This document shows positions 41,888 through 50,255 of a stretch of DNA of 51,526 nt, piece after piece. The DNA is from an uncultured Flavobacteriales bacterium (GTDB taxonomy: Bacteria; Bacteroidota; Bacteroidia; Flavobacteriales_D; Sanyastnellaceae). The DNA is taken from assembly GCA_937967465.1 (NCBI GenBank), contig CALBSW010000100.1, positions 1 through 51,526 on the forward strand, given 5' to 3'. Both the position numbers and the translations under genes were made by a program. The notes beneath the pieces were generated by a model. The model did not search any database. It had not been told where the DNA came from and saw only the letters and a list, made by a program, of their open reading frames with translations. Position 1 is the stretch's first letter. Every line of letters begins with the position of its first letter.

Positions 41888-43395
41888 AGCCCCGCTTGGA
41901 CCAAGGTCGCATCTGGACTGCAGCCTGGTGTGCTGTGGCCCTGGCATATCCGTGGTCCAATGCGTTCATGAGCGTGGCCACAGCGGGACTGGGGCTCGCG
42001 GCCATCGCGACCTTGGTCAGGACGGGCCTGCCCTTGAATCGGGAGTCATTCGGAGGCTGGGCTTTGGTGGGCCTGGTCCTCTGGACGGGGTGCTCGGCGT
42101 TGTGGAGTTCCAATCCGGCAGGGGCCATCCATGACGTGAGGGTCAAGTTGCCGCTGCTCGTGGCGGGCTTGGCCTGGTGGGCGGGACAACATCCCGACAG
42201 CAAGGTGGAGGTGCAATGGGTTCTGCGCTGCGCGGTGTTCTCCGCAACGCTGGCCACGTGTGCCGTGATGGGATTGGACGTTTTGGACGGTGCGCCGTTT
42301 GGTGGGCGCTCATCGTCCCGTTTCATTTCCCACATCCGTTTCGGGCTGTGGTGGGCGGTGCTGTTGCCCTGGACCGCCCACTTCCTTTCCCGTGGCTGGG
42401 CATGGCTGGCGGTGGTCGCTGCGGGGCTCACATGGACGTGGACGGAGAGTTTGACAGGTTTGTTGGCCGGGGCGGTCACGGCGGCATGGTGGGCCCCCAT
42501 GTTATGGGACGCCAGCCGATCCTCCGAGTCGCTGCGCTGGCCCACCAAGCGGCGTGTGGTACGTCACTTGACCGTGCTGTTTCTCGCGGGGAGCGCTGTG
42601 TCATGGGGGTTGACTTCCGCGTTGCCAAGCGCATTCCCGGACGCCGCGTCCCTGTCCGAGCGCACAGCAGGGGGAGAACCCTATGTCCATCGGCTGGACA
42701 AAAGGGCGACGGAGAATGGACATTTCATCTGGACCCATGTGGCCTGGGGTGAATTGGCCCATGGATGGAAGCAGCGCAGTTCGATGCCGTTCAAGGAAGT
42801 GCAGCCGAGGCTGATTCGGTTCCTGGCCTCCAAAGGGCTCCGGAAAGACCGAGAGGGCGTCGCGGCGCTGACTGCAGAGGAAGTGGCGGCCATTGAAATG
42901 GGCTACGCGTCGGTGGTGGAATGGCAGGGGGTCGGCTGGGCCCCGAGGTGGAATCGGATGTGCTTCAATTGGGGCCAGTGGTTGGACGGCAGACAAAGTG
43001 CCGACGCGAGTTTGTTGGCGAGAAGCGTCTATCAGAAAACGGCCTGGCAAGCCATTGAAGATCGCATGGCGCTTGGGTTTTGGATGGCCGGAACGGGGTC
43101 CGGGGATGCACAAGTGGCCATGGAACAAGCCTATGCCAAGCACCGGCCGGATTGGCCGGCTGAATCTCGGCACCGTCCCCACCAGCAGTACTTGTCTTTG
43201 ATGCTGGGGCTGGGTTGGGTTGGCCTCGCTTTGTGGCTCTGGGCCTTGTTGAAGGGGTGGCGAATTTCTGAAGCTTGGCCTGCTGTGCTCGTCTTGGCTT
43301 TGAGCGGATTGACGGAAGACACCTTGCAGACCCAAGCGGGCGTGACGCTCGCCTTGTGGTGTCTCGCGCTGCCCGCGTTTTTCAGTGGGAGGTAG
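41884..43395 (+). CDS. O-antigen ligase/polymerase family membrane protein
   Basis: A 503-aa polytopic inner-membrane protein, very Trp-rich, with about ten hydrophobic segments and one large periplasmic loop (about residues 235-415). The Wzy/WaaL signature occurs late: the loop ends in HRPHQQYLSLMLGLGWVGLALW, and an Arg sits in SSRFISHIRFGLWWAV. Such proteins join or polymerise surface polysaccharide on lipid carriers. The context, with a GT2-GT9 glycosyltransferase convergent next door (14-bp overlap), supports envelope polysaccharide assembly. Whether it is a ligase or polymerase cannot be decided. The ATGA start overlap couples it to the S41 peptidase. Confidence 0.82.
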   Translation: MKPRLDQGRIWTAAWCAVALAYPWSNAFMSVATAGLGLAAIATLVRTGLPLNRESFGGWALVGLVLWTGCSALWSSNPAGAIHDVRVKLPLLVAGLAWWAGQHPDSKVEVQWVLRCAVFSATLATCAVMGLDVLDGAPFGGRSSSRFISHIRFGLWWAVLLPWTAHFLSRGWAWLAVVAAGLTWTWTESLTGLLAGAVTAAWWAPMLWDASRSSESLRWPTKRRVVRHLTVLFLAGSAVSWGLTSALPSAFPDAASLSERTAGGEPYVHRLDKRATENGHFIWTHVAWGELAHGWKQRSSMPFKEVQPRLIRFLASKGLRKDREGVAALTAEEVAAIEMGYASVVEWQGVGWAPRWNRMCFNWGQWLDGRQSADASLLARSVYQKTAWQAIEDRMALGFWMAGTGSGDAQVAMEQAYAKHRPDWPAESRHRPHQQYLSLMLGLGWVGLALWLWALLKGWRISEAWPAVLVLALSGLTEDTLQTQAGVTLALWCLALPAFFSGR

Positions 43396-45172
43396 CCATG
43401 GCCTCCTTGGCGGCCTGCAGGACGGATTCCGGGGACAACTTCAGGCAGCCGGCCTCGGTGAATTCTGAGGTGACCAGCACATGGGCCTCAGGTCCAATGG
43501 GCGCCCAGCGTTGTGGCCAAGCCGGCGCTGCAGAATGGTAGAGGCCCAACACGGGCGTTCCCAGCGCCGCGGCCGTGTGCAGGGGGCCGGTGCTCGAGGC
43601 GATGACCAACTTGGCTTGTGCTTGAAGGGCCATGAGTTCGCGCAGGTCCAAGGCGCCAAACAGCCCGTGGATGCTGGGGTGTTCCGGCAGATTTGGGGCA
43701 AACGCGTCGCCTTCGGCAGAGGTGCCCGTGAATCCGACCTGGAGCCCGGATTCAGCCAAGGCGAGCGCCCATTGCGCGAAGGCTTCCGGAGACGCATTGC
43801 CGGCGCCGCCATGCGATCCGGGATGGAGAAGGATGAAGTTGGAGCCCAGCCGGTCCAGCCAATCCTGGACCCGATCACTTGGGGCAGGTGGCTCGAGGAA
43901 TTGGCCCGTGGGTCGAAGGTCAGGGACACCCACGCCGAGCGGCATCAACAACCGCAGCCCATGCCAGGCTTCGTGCCCTCCGGAGTGCTTTCGGCTGTCC
44001 CAGTTGCGGTGGGTGAGCCGAAGGACGGTGTGCCGCCTTCGTCCGGTTCCAATGCGAACGGGGATGCGGGCAGCACAGGCGGCCCGAACGACGGCGGGGT
44101 CAGGGAATGCGAGGACCACAGCGTCGTATTGCCCTGGCTCGAGCAGGGCCTTGCCTGCACCGCGCGGCTCCTCTGCACACGGTGCGGTCCATTCGAGCAC
44201 GTCACGAACACCGATGGCGCAGCGGCCAATGGGCGCAGCGTACGGCCGGACCAACAGGTCGACGACCGCGTTGGGATGCGCCTCCTTCACGGCGCGCACG
44301 AGCGGCAGGGTGCACACGAGGTCACCCAGGGCGTCGGTCCGGGCAATCAACACCCGCTGCGGGGCGGCCACAGGACGGTGCAGGGCCCTCAGGCGGGCGT
44401 GCTTTCGCCACGTGGCCCAGGCGCTCCTGCGCGCAATGGCCCAACCGGTTGGGCCGTCCCGAAAGCCGCCCTTGAGGAAGGCCGTCTTGATCCACTGGGC
44501 CACCACCTTGGCGCAGGCCACGGCCACCAAGCTGTGGCGCCCGAGCTCGAACTGGCTGCGGGCCCAGACTTCCCCGAACCGCTCGATCTGGTGAAGGTGA
44601 CTGGCCACCGTGGGATAGCTGTGGTGCTCCACCACCCCATCGATGCGGGTCACCTTGGACGGCCCCTCGAACGACATGCGCTCATGGATGTCGCCAGTCC
44701 AGGATCCAGTTCCTGCCGGCCACAGGCGCACCTTGCGGTCTGGATGCCAGCCGCTGTGGTGGACCCAGTGGTCGACATACCGCGTCAAGCGGTTGATCTC
44801 CCCGACGCGCAGGGCGCCAGAGTCCGTGTGGGTGGGTTTCTCAATGAAGGCGCGAATCGACGCTGCGGAGGCCGTGGTCAGCGCCTCATCTGCATCCAGG
44901 CTGAGGATCCATTGTCCAGAGGCGGCCGCATTGGCCCGGTTCTTCGTGTCCGACCAGCCCGTCCATTCGCAGGTGGTCACCTGGGCTCCGGCGCGCTCCG
45001 CGATGTCCACCGTGCCATCGGTGCTGCCCGAATCGAATACGATGACCTCGTCGGCCAAGCCGGCGACGGAATCGAGCAAACGGGGCAGGTTGTGGGCCTC
45101 ATTGCGCGTGATCACGACCACACTCAACCGGATGTCGGTCGCCTTTGTCGGGGGGGTGGAATCGGGGTTCAC
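43382..45172 (-). CDS. Fused glycosyltransferase: GT2 (LPS-core type) plus GT9 heptosyltransferase-like
   Basis: A 596-aa cytoplasmic or membrane-associated protein with two catalytic domains. Residues 15-260 are a GT2 domain of the WaaE/KdtX type: LSVVVITRNEAHNLPRLLDS, then VFDSGSTDGT, the DAD motif at 93-95 and WTGDIHERM. Residues 273-596 are a GT9 domain of the WaaF type: VLIARTDALGDLVCTLPLVRA, then LLHPGSHGGAGNASPEAF and SSTGPLHTAAALGTPVLGLY. Both families act on lipopolysaccharide core sugars, so the fusion may add two successive residues. The start is GTG 45172; an in-frame stop (45179-45181) rules out a longer form. Confidence 0.9.
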   Translation of the reverse strand: MNPDSTPPTKATDIRLSVVVITRNEAHNLPRLLDSVAGLADEVIVFDSGSTDGTVDIAERAGAQVTTCEWTGWSDTKNRANAAASGQWILSLDADEALTTASAASIRAFIEKPTHTDSGALRVGEINRLTRYVDHWVHHSGWHPDRKVRLWPAGTGSWTGDIHERMSFEGPSKVTRIDGVVEHHSYPTVASHLHQIERFGEVWARSQFELGRHSLVAVACAKVVAQWIKTAFLKGGFRDGPTGWAIARRSAWATWRKHARLRALHRPVAAPQRVLIARTDALGDLVCTLPLVRAVKEAHPNAVVDLLVRPYAAPIGRCAIGVRDVLEWTAPCAEEPRGAGKALLEPGQYDAVVLAFPDPAVVRAACAARIPVRIGTGRRRHTVLRLTHRNWDSRKHSGGHEAWHGLRLLMPLGVGVPDLRPTGQFLEPPAPSDRVQDWLDRLGSNFILLHPGSHGGAGNASPEAFAQWALALAESGLQVGFTGTSAEGDAFAPNLPEHPSIHGLFGALDLRELMALQAQAKLVIASSTGPLHTAAALGTPVLGLYHSAAPAWPQRWAPIGPEAHVLVTSEFTEAGCLKLSPESVLQAAKEAMATSH

Positions 45173-45245
45173 GCCTGTTCAGGTGCCCGGATTGGTGAGG
45201 AATGGGAACGCGGTGTTGAAAACCTGCCCTGCTCCGGGTCTGTGG

Positions 45246-45259
45246 CGAAGGTAGTTTTG
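45246..45259. promoter_or_regulatory. Overlapping divergent -7 boxes of the glycosyltransferase and purD genes
   Basis: Minus-strand TACCTTCG (45253-45246) faces the glycosyltransferase gene, and plus-strand TAGTTTTG (45252-45259), an exact TAnnTTTG match, faces purD. The two boxes share the same TA base pairs at 45252-45253. The purD box ends 7 nt before ATG 45267; the other lies 73 nt before GTG 45172. No -33 TTG is seen on either side. Confidence 0.5.
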
Positions 45260-45266
45260 AGGCGCT

Positions 45267-46547
45267 ATGCGCGTACTCATTCTTGGATCCGGCGGCCGCG
45301 AGCACGCCATCGGTTGGAAAGTGTCCAGCAGCAGCCTGCTGGAGGGGCTGTTTTTTGGACCCGGCAATGCCGGTACTGCTGAATTCGGGCAGAATGTGGA
45401 CCTCGACCCCATGGACTTCAAGGGTGTGGAGGCCTTCGTGCGTGAGCAGGACATCCACATGATCGTCGTGGGCCCCGAAGCCCCATTGGCCGCAGGCATT
45501 GTAGACCACTTTGCCAAAGCCAAAGACTTGGGCCACGTGGCGGTCATCGGGCCTGGCAAGGAAGGCGCTCAGCTGGAGAGCAGCAAGAAGTTCGCCAAGG
45601 ACTTCATGAAGCGCCACCGCATTCCCACCGCCAAGTTTGCCACCTTCGGCAAGGGTCAGATCCGAGACGCGGTGGCGTTCCTCAAGACCATGAAGGCCCC
45701 GTACGTCGTCAAGGCGAGTGGCCTGGCAGCGGGCAAAGGGGTGATTGTCACGGAAGACTACGCAGAAGCGGAGAAGGCCGTCAAAGACATGATCAAAGGC
45801 GAGGCCTTTGGTGGTGCCGGAAAGGAGGTGGTCATCGAAGAATTCTTGAAGGGCGTCGAGGTGTCGATGTTCGCCGTGACCGATGGCGATGCGTGGCGCC
45901 TGCTCCCGTCCGCCATGGACTACAAGCGCATCGGAGAAGGCAACACCGGCCCCAACACCGGAGGGATGGGAGCCATCAGCCCAGTCCCCCATGTGACCCC
46001 GGAATTCATGGAAAAGGTGAAGAACCAGGTCGTGATTCCGACCATCCGTGGCATCCAGCGGGATGGATTTGACTACAAGGGATTCCTCTTCTTCGGCTTG
46101 ATGAAGGTGCAAGGGGACCCCTACGTGATCGAGTACAATTGCCGACTTGGCGATCCGGAAACCCAGATCATCCTCTCTTTGCTGGAGACCGATTTGCTCC
46201 ACCTCATGGATGGCCTGTCCAATGGCCTGCTGTCCGAAATCGATGTGGCGCTGTCCCCCCGCGCAGCGGCCACCGTCACCGTAGCCAGTGCAGGCTATCC
46301 GGGGGCGTACAAGAAGGGCGTTCCCATGGCCCTTCCGGTCTCCAAGGATTTGGACGCCGACCAGCGTTTGTTCCACGCCGGCACACGGCAGGATGGCGAT
46401 CAAGTCGTCACCTCAGGAGGTCGTGTCCTGGCGTGCATCGGCATGGATGCTGAATTGGAGAAGGCCGTGCAGAAAGCCTATGACCTTGTGGACAAGGTGG
46501 AATTCGAAGGCAAGACGTTCCGCACCGACATCGGGTCGGTGGGATGA
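45267..46547 (+). CDS. purD: Phosphoribosylamine--glycine ligase
   Basis: A 426-aa ATP-grasp enzyme that joins glycine to phosphoribosylamine in the second step of purine synthesis. Motifs are VLILGSGGREHAIGWK at the N-terminus, VVGPEAPLAAGI, KASGLAAGKGVIV, VVIEEFLKGVEVSMFAV, PNTGGMGAISPVP and YNCRLGDPETQ. Length is normal. ATG 45267 gives MRVLILGSGGREHA and is 7 nt behind a perfect -7 box, so the mRNA should be nearly leaderless. purQ lies 3.7 kb downstream, so the purine genes are scattered, not in one operon. A small membrane-protein gene converges on its 3' end. Confidence 0.97.
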   Translation: MRVLILGSGGREHAIGWKVSSSSLLEGLFFGPGNAGTAEFGQNVDLDPMDFKGVEAFVREQDIHMIVVGPEAPLAAGIVDHFAKAKDLGHVAVIGPGKEGAQLESSKKFAKDFMKRHRIPTAKFATFGKGQIRDAVAFLKTMKAPYVVKASGLAAGKGVIVTEDYAEAEKAVKDMIKGEAFGGAGKEVVIEEFLKGVEVSMFAVTDGDAWRLLPSAMDYKRIGEGNTGPNTGGMGAISPVPHVTPEFMEKVKNQVVIPTIRGIQRDGFDYKGFLFFGLMKVQGDPYVIEYNCRLGDPETQIILSLLETDLLHLMDGLSNGLLSEIDVALSPRAAATVTVASAGYPGAYKKGVPMALPVSKDLDADQRLFHAGTRQDGDQVVTSGGRVLACIGMDAELEKAVQKAYDLVDKVEFEGKTFRTDIGSVG

Positions 46548-46573
46548 GCCTCGTCCGGGTGGACGACAGAAAT

Positions 46574-46762
46574 TCAGATGATGTCGCCGTTCTGGCGGGC
46601 AGCAGCGGTGTACTTGCGCTGCTTGCGGAGCCAGAAAGCGATGCCGCCCACGACGAGCAGGATGACCGCCAGGTTGAACGGGTTGCTCGCCGGGACGAGC
46701 ACGGTGTTGAAGGTCCACTGGATGAACTTGCCAATGGGGGTGATGATGTCCTGAACGTTCAT
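46574..46762 (-). CDS. Small single-pass membrane protein
   Basis: A 62-aa protein: an amphipathic N-terminal part (NVQDIITPIGKFIQWTFNTV), one strong transmembrane helix (NPFNLAVILLVVGGIAFWL) and a basic tail (RKQRKYTAAARQNGD). In many Flavobacteriia a small hydrophobic protein (DUF6341 type) lies between purD and DUF6427. This one occupies that place on the opposite strand and does not clearly match that family by eye. ATG 46762 lies 18 nt after a TAAATTCG box. The membrane-helix design, the own promoter and the 26-bp gap to purD support a real gene. Function unknown. Confidence 0.7.
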   Translation of the reverse strand: MNVQDIITPIGKFIQWTFNTVLVPASNPFNLAVILLVVGGIAFWLRKQRKYTAAARQNGDII

Positions 46763-46780
46763 GGTCACGCTTTGCTGGCG

Positions 46781-46788
46781 CGAATTTA
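46781..46788 (-). promoter_or_regulatory. -7 element for the small membrane protein (TAAATTCG)
   Basis: Minus-strand TAAATTCG ends 18 nt before ATG 46762, in the 39-bp gap shared with the divergent DUF6427 gene. On the plus strand the gap holds only a weak box, ACCTTTCG (46792-46799), 2 nt before ATG 46802. Confidence 0.4.
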
Positions 46789-46801
46789 ATCACCTTTCGG
46801 C

Positions 46802-47722
46802 ATGCTCAGGCTACTTCAATCCAGTCAACCGGTCGCTTGGGGCATTGTGCCCCTCACGTCTGCCTTGCTGTTCGCATTGGGGGGATGGATGGCGTTCCAA
46901 GGTGGAGCTGCAGTGGAGGTGCCTTGGTCGGCTTGGCTGGCCGTGTTGGTTTCGGCGCGTTGGATCCACAGAATGTACCTCGAGAGTGGCATGCGGACGC
47001 GGCCCGGCATGGTGCCGAGTTGGGCATGGGTGCTCGCTGCGACGCCGATGCTGTGGACCACCCCGAATTCCTGGTGGTGGGGGATGGCACTCCTCTGGGT
47101 ATCGGTGGGTCAAGGGCTCCGGCTTCGGCTGGGAGAACCTCGTCCGGACCTCCATTTTTGGCTGGGGGTGCCCGTTGGATTGGCGCCCATGTTGGCTCCA
47201 GAATTGGCGGCCTGGTGCCTCGTTTTGGGGGGAGTGTTGTTCGTTTGGCGCACACCCAAGGCTGCAGAAGCGTTGATGTGGGCCTTGGGGATGGCCACGC
47301 CTTGGTGGATCCGCGGCGGCGTCACATGGTGGGCAACCGGGTCTGTGGCCATGGAGGCCATGCCATGGTCCGAGTGTGCGGTGAATCTCAGCCCACTGGT
47401 GTGGGCATTGCTGCCGATGGCCGCGGTCGGTTGGGTTTGGCGCCAGCAGTCCTTGATTCGGGCAACGGCGCGACAGCGCGTGGTTCGAAAGTGGACCCAG
47501 TGGCCAGGCCTCTTGACCGCCGTCATCGGGTTGGTCGCCATGGGGGTGGGCCTCGACCATTGTAGTGGACAAGCGATGCGCTTGACTGGATTTGCCTGCG
47601 CTGTCACTTGGACTTTGGCGTGGTGTTTTCCGCCGGGTTGGAAGGGGACCAAAACCATGCCTTGGCTCGCCTTGGCACTGTCGGTTGTGGCCACCTTGGG
47701 TCCCGCGATTCCGGGATTGTAA
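46802..47722 (+). CDS. DUF6427-like integral membrane protein
   Basis: A 306-aa protein with about eight to nine hydrophobic helices and many Trp residues. The N-terminus, LRLLQSSQPVAWGIVPLTSALLF, fits the DUF6427 pattern of a short cytoplasmic segment followed by helix 1. Its position after purD is the usual one for this Bacteroidota family. The function is unknown; no catalytic motif is visible. The call rests on topology and synteny more than sequence identity. The stop codon TAA falls in the -7 box of the next gene. Confidence 0.65.
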   Translation: MLRLLQSSQPVAWGIVPLTSALLFALGGWMAFQGGAAVEVPWSAWLAVLVSARWIHRMYLESGMRTRPGMVPSWAWVLAATPMLWTTPNSWWWGMALLWVSVGQGLRLRLGEPRPDLHFWLGVPVGLAPMLAPELAAWCLVLGGVLFVWRTPKAAEALMWALGMATPWWIRGGVTWWATGSVAMEAMPWSECAVNLSPLVWALLPMAAVGWVWRQQSLIRATARQRVVRKWTQWPGLLTAVIGLVAMGVGLDHCSGQAMRLTGFACAVTWTLAWCFPPGWKGTKTMPWLALALSVVATLGPAIPGL

Positions 47723-47729
47723 CCTTCTG
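47696..47729 (+). promoter_or_regulatory. Promoter of the secreted PKD protein (TTG...TAACCTTC)
   Basis: TTG at 47696-47698, a 21-bp spacer and TAACCTTCTG from 47720 resemble the Bacteroidota consensus. The element overlaps the DUF6427 stop and lies about 25 nt before ATG 47754. Confidence 0.4.
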
Positions 47730-47753
47730 GGATGCGTGGGCGTAAGGGCCCAC

Positions 47754-50225
47754 ATGAAATCCCACGTCATCCTCCTCCTGTTGTCTTGTCTGGTGCTGAG
47801 CGGCTGGTCCCAGTCCTCGGTCGGCGAAGCTGTGAACTCCGTGCAAGGCGGGCTTTGGAATGATGCTGCCAGTTGGGACTGCGATTGTATCCCCAGTGCC
47901 GAGCACGACGTGACCATCCTCGGTGGCCACGCCATCTTGGTGTCTGACGCCGACACCGTCCGGGCCAACTCGGTGGTGGTTGCTGCCGATGCCAACCTGA
48001 CCTTGTCGGCCTCTGCCCGGATCGAAGTGGGTACCCAGTGGGTCAACGAGGGCGATGTCGAAGGCCGTGTGTACTTCGTTGGCGAAGGTCCGCACCAGTG
48101 TGGGCCTGCAAGTCTGGCCTTCCTCGACTGTGGCGTGGGCACCACCACCTTGGTGGATACGGTGGCCATCCGGGGTGAATTGTCCCTCCAAGAAGCCACC
48201 GTCGAAACGGCGGGCATGCTGGTGTTGGAAGGGGCTTCGGGATTGACCTCCGCTGGAGGCAGCATCGTCGGCCAGGCACTGCGTCGCTATGATTGGACCA
48301 AGACGAGTCCCTACACACACCAAGTGGGATCGGGATTGGCAGGCGCCACCGCGTCGGCATTCCTGGACCAACCAGGCGCCGTATATGTCAAGCAGTGGGT
48401 GGAATCCGGCACCACGTATCAGAGCCTCATCGGCTCGGACGAATTGGAAGTCGGGAGCGGCTTCACATGCTCCCTTCCGGCTGGAAATTACACGTTCACG
48501 GTGGCGGGTGATCCCGTGGTCTCGGCCTCGGTGAACATCTCGGCTGAAGCGGCCAGCGCCAGCTGGCGCGGGTGGAACCTCGTGGCCAACCCCCTGACGG
48601 GATTCGTGGACCTGAATGCGGTGACGACCAACGGACCCGGCAGTCTCGGGGCCACTTACCGCTGGGAAGACTCCCTTCAAACCTGGGTGGCCCAGGTGGG
48701 CGGACTCGGTCAATTTGGTCAGGCCGGAATTTTGGCGCCTGGAGAGGCGTTTTGGACCATTGCGGATACCGCGTTCACCTTGGACTTCACTGAAGCCGCT
48801 CTCGTGTCCAAGGACGTGTGGACTGAAGAGGGCAATGCGACTCCGGCAGGCGTGCTCACCATGGAAATGGCAGACGCCATTCGCAGCGAGCAATGCATCG
48901 TTGGATATGGTCTTGGCGACGCAGACTATGATCGGCAAGAAGACGCGGCGTTCAGTTCCGCTTTCCGGGGCCGGAACAACCTGGACATCTACACCCAGAC
49001 GACGGATTCCATCGGCGTGATGGTGAACCGGACTGCGGCAGGGACGGAGACGATCCCGGTGTGGGTCAAGGCGTCCAGCGGCAACCTGTTGACCCTCGAA
49101 TTCCCAAAGGTTCCCGACAACGTCTGTCTGACGCTGGAAGACGTGGAGACAGGGTGGAGCGGTGGCATTGCCCCGGGATTCACCTACGAATTCACCACCA
49201 CGACCAGCTCAGACCACCATCGGTTCAACGTGGTCCGTGGCGCGGACATTGCCGCCACGGTGGAGGCCACGGCTTGCGCAAGCGCCGAGGACGGGTCCAT
49301 CGAAGTGAGCGGACCGCTGCTGACCACGTCGTTCACGTTGACCGATTCCGCTGGTGAAGCGGCCGGCACCTTCTCAGGTACGGGAAGCACCGGTGCTTTC
49401 GAAGGGCTGGGCATGGGCACGTACACGGTGACCGCCTTGACCGACGGATGCTCGGATGTCACGGAGGTGGTCGAAGTCACGGCTGGGGAAGGGGGTGAAG
49501 GCCTCTTTGCCATCCAGGCCATGCCGGACCACATCGGATGTTACGATGACCATGGTGGTGTGCACCTCGACATTGAAGGTGGACAGGCGCCCTACACGGT
49601 GGACTGGGCCCACGGAGACGCGGGGGCAGACATCGACGTGGTGGCGGCCGGACAATACGTCGCGGTGATCACCGATGCGGCAGGTTGCGCGGACACCACC
49701 GAAGTGGACGTTCTGGCAGCGCCGCAGGTGGAAGCGGCGATGGTCCTCGAGGAGGCCCTGGTCACCCTCGTGGATGGTGAAGCGGAGGTCACCTTCGGCA
49801 ATGCGAGCACCGGCGCCACGTCCTACCAATGGAATTTCGGGGACGGATCGGCGAGCACGGACAGCGTGCCGACCCACGTGTTTACTGCTGCAGGTGCGTA
49901 CACCGTGGGGCTCAACGCCTGGAATGACTACTGTTCTGACACCCAGCAGACCGTGGTGACCGTGGAGATGGTCAACAGCGTCGGCGAGGCGGGATTGGCC
50001 GCAGATCCCGAATTGTACCGGGACGCCGGAGGGTGGGCCGTCGCTCACGCCGAAGAGGCGTTCACCGTGGATGTCTTCGACTTGACGGGCCGCATCGTGT
50101 TGCAGCTTCAGGGCGCTCCGGGCGTTCCCTTGCAGTTGTCGGCATCGGATTTGCCGGCGGTGTGCCTGTTGCGTTGGCAAGGTGCACGGAGTGGTGGACA
50201 AAAGACTTGGCGGATTGCCCGCTGA
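47754..50225 (+). CDS. Large secreted protein with PKD domain (probable T9SS cargo)
   Basis: An 823-aa exported protein. The signal peptide is KSHVILLLLSCLVLSGWSQ. The mature start, GGLWNDAASWDCDCIPSAEHDVTI, is the opening of a beta-helix-like module common on T9SS surface proteins. Middle Ig-like repeats include VEATACASAEDGSIEVSGP and MPDHIGCYDDHGGVHLDIEGGQAPYTVDW. A PKD domain (YQWNFGDGSASTDS) lies near residue 690. The C-terminal 80 residues (VFDLTGRIVLQLQGAPG, ending KTWRIAR) look like a shortened sorting domain. It is rich in acidic and small residues. Adhesin-like or structural role; no enzyme motif seen. Confidence 0.83.
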   Translation: MKSHVILLLLSCLVLSGWSQSSVGEAVNSVQGGLWNDAASWDCDCIPSAEHDVTILGGHAILVSDADTVRANSVVVAADANLTLSASARIEVGTQWVNEGDVEGRVYFVGEGPHQCGPASLAFLDCGVGTTTLVDTVAIRGELSLQEATVETAGMLVLEGASGLTSAGGSIVGQALRRYDWTKTSPYTHQVGSGLAGATASAFLDQPGAVYVKQWVESGTTYQSLIGSDELEVGSGFTCSLPAGNYTFTVAGDPVVSASVNISAEAASASWRGWNLVANPLTGFVDLNAVTTNGPGSLGATYRWEDSLQTWVAQVGGLGQFGQAGILAPGEAFWTIADTAFTLDFTEAALVSKDVWTEEGNATPAGVLTMEMADAIRSEQCIVGYGLGDADYDRQEDAAFSSAFRGRNNLDIYTQTTDSIGVMVNRTAAGTETIPVWVKASSGNLLTLEFPKVPDNVCLTLEDVETGWSGGIAPGFTYEFTTTTSSDHHRFNVVRGADIAATVEATACASAEDGSIEVSGPLLTTSFTLTDSAGEAAGTFSGTGSTGAFEGLGMGTYTVTALTDGCSDVTEVVEVTAGEGGEGLFAIQAMPDHIGCYDDHGGVHLDIEGGQAPYTVDWAHGDAGADIDVVAAGQYVAVITDAAGCADTTEVDVLAAPQVEAAMVLEEALVTLVDGEAEVTFGNASTGATSYQWNFGDGSASTDSVPTHVFTAAGAYTVGLNAWNDYCSDTQQTVVTVEMVNSVGEAGLAADPELYRDAGGWAVAHAEEAFTVDVFDLTGRIVLQLQGAPGVPLQLSASDLPAVCLLRWQGARSGGQKTWRIAR

Positions 50226-50242
50226 ATCTGAATCGGGAGTGC

Positions 50243-50250
50243 GACCTTTG
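50243..50250 (+). promoter_or_regulatory. Putative -7 element for purQ (GACCTTTG)
   Basis: GACCTTTG matches TAnnTTTG except for the first base and ends 5 nt before GTG 50256. No -33 TTG at a standard distance; the nearest is 25 bp upstream. Confidence 0.35.
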
Positions 50251-50255
50251 CCGAC

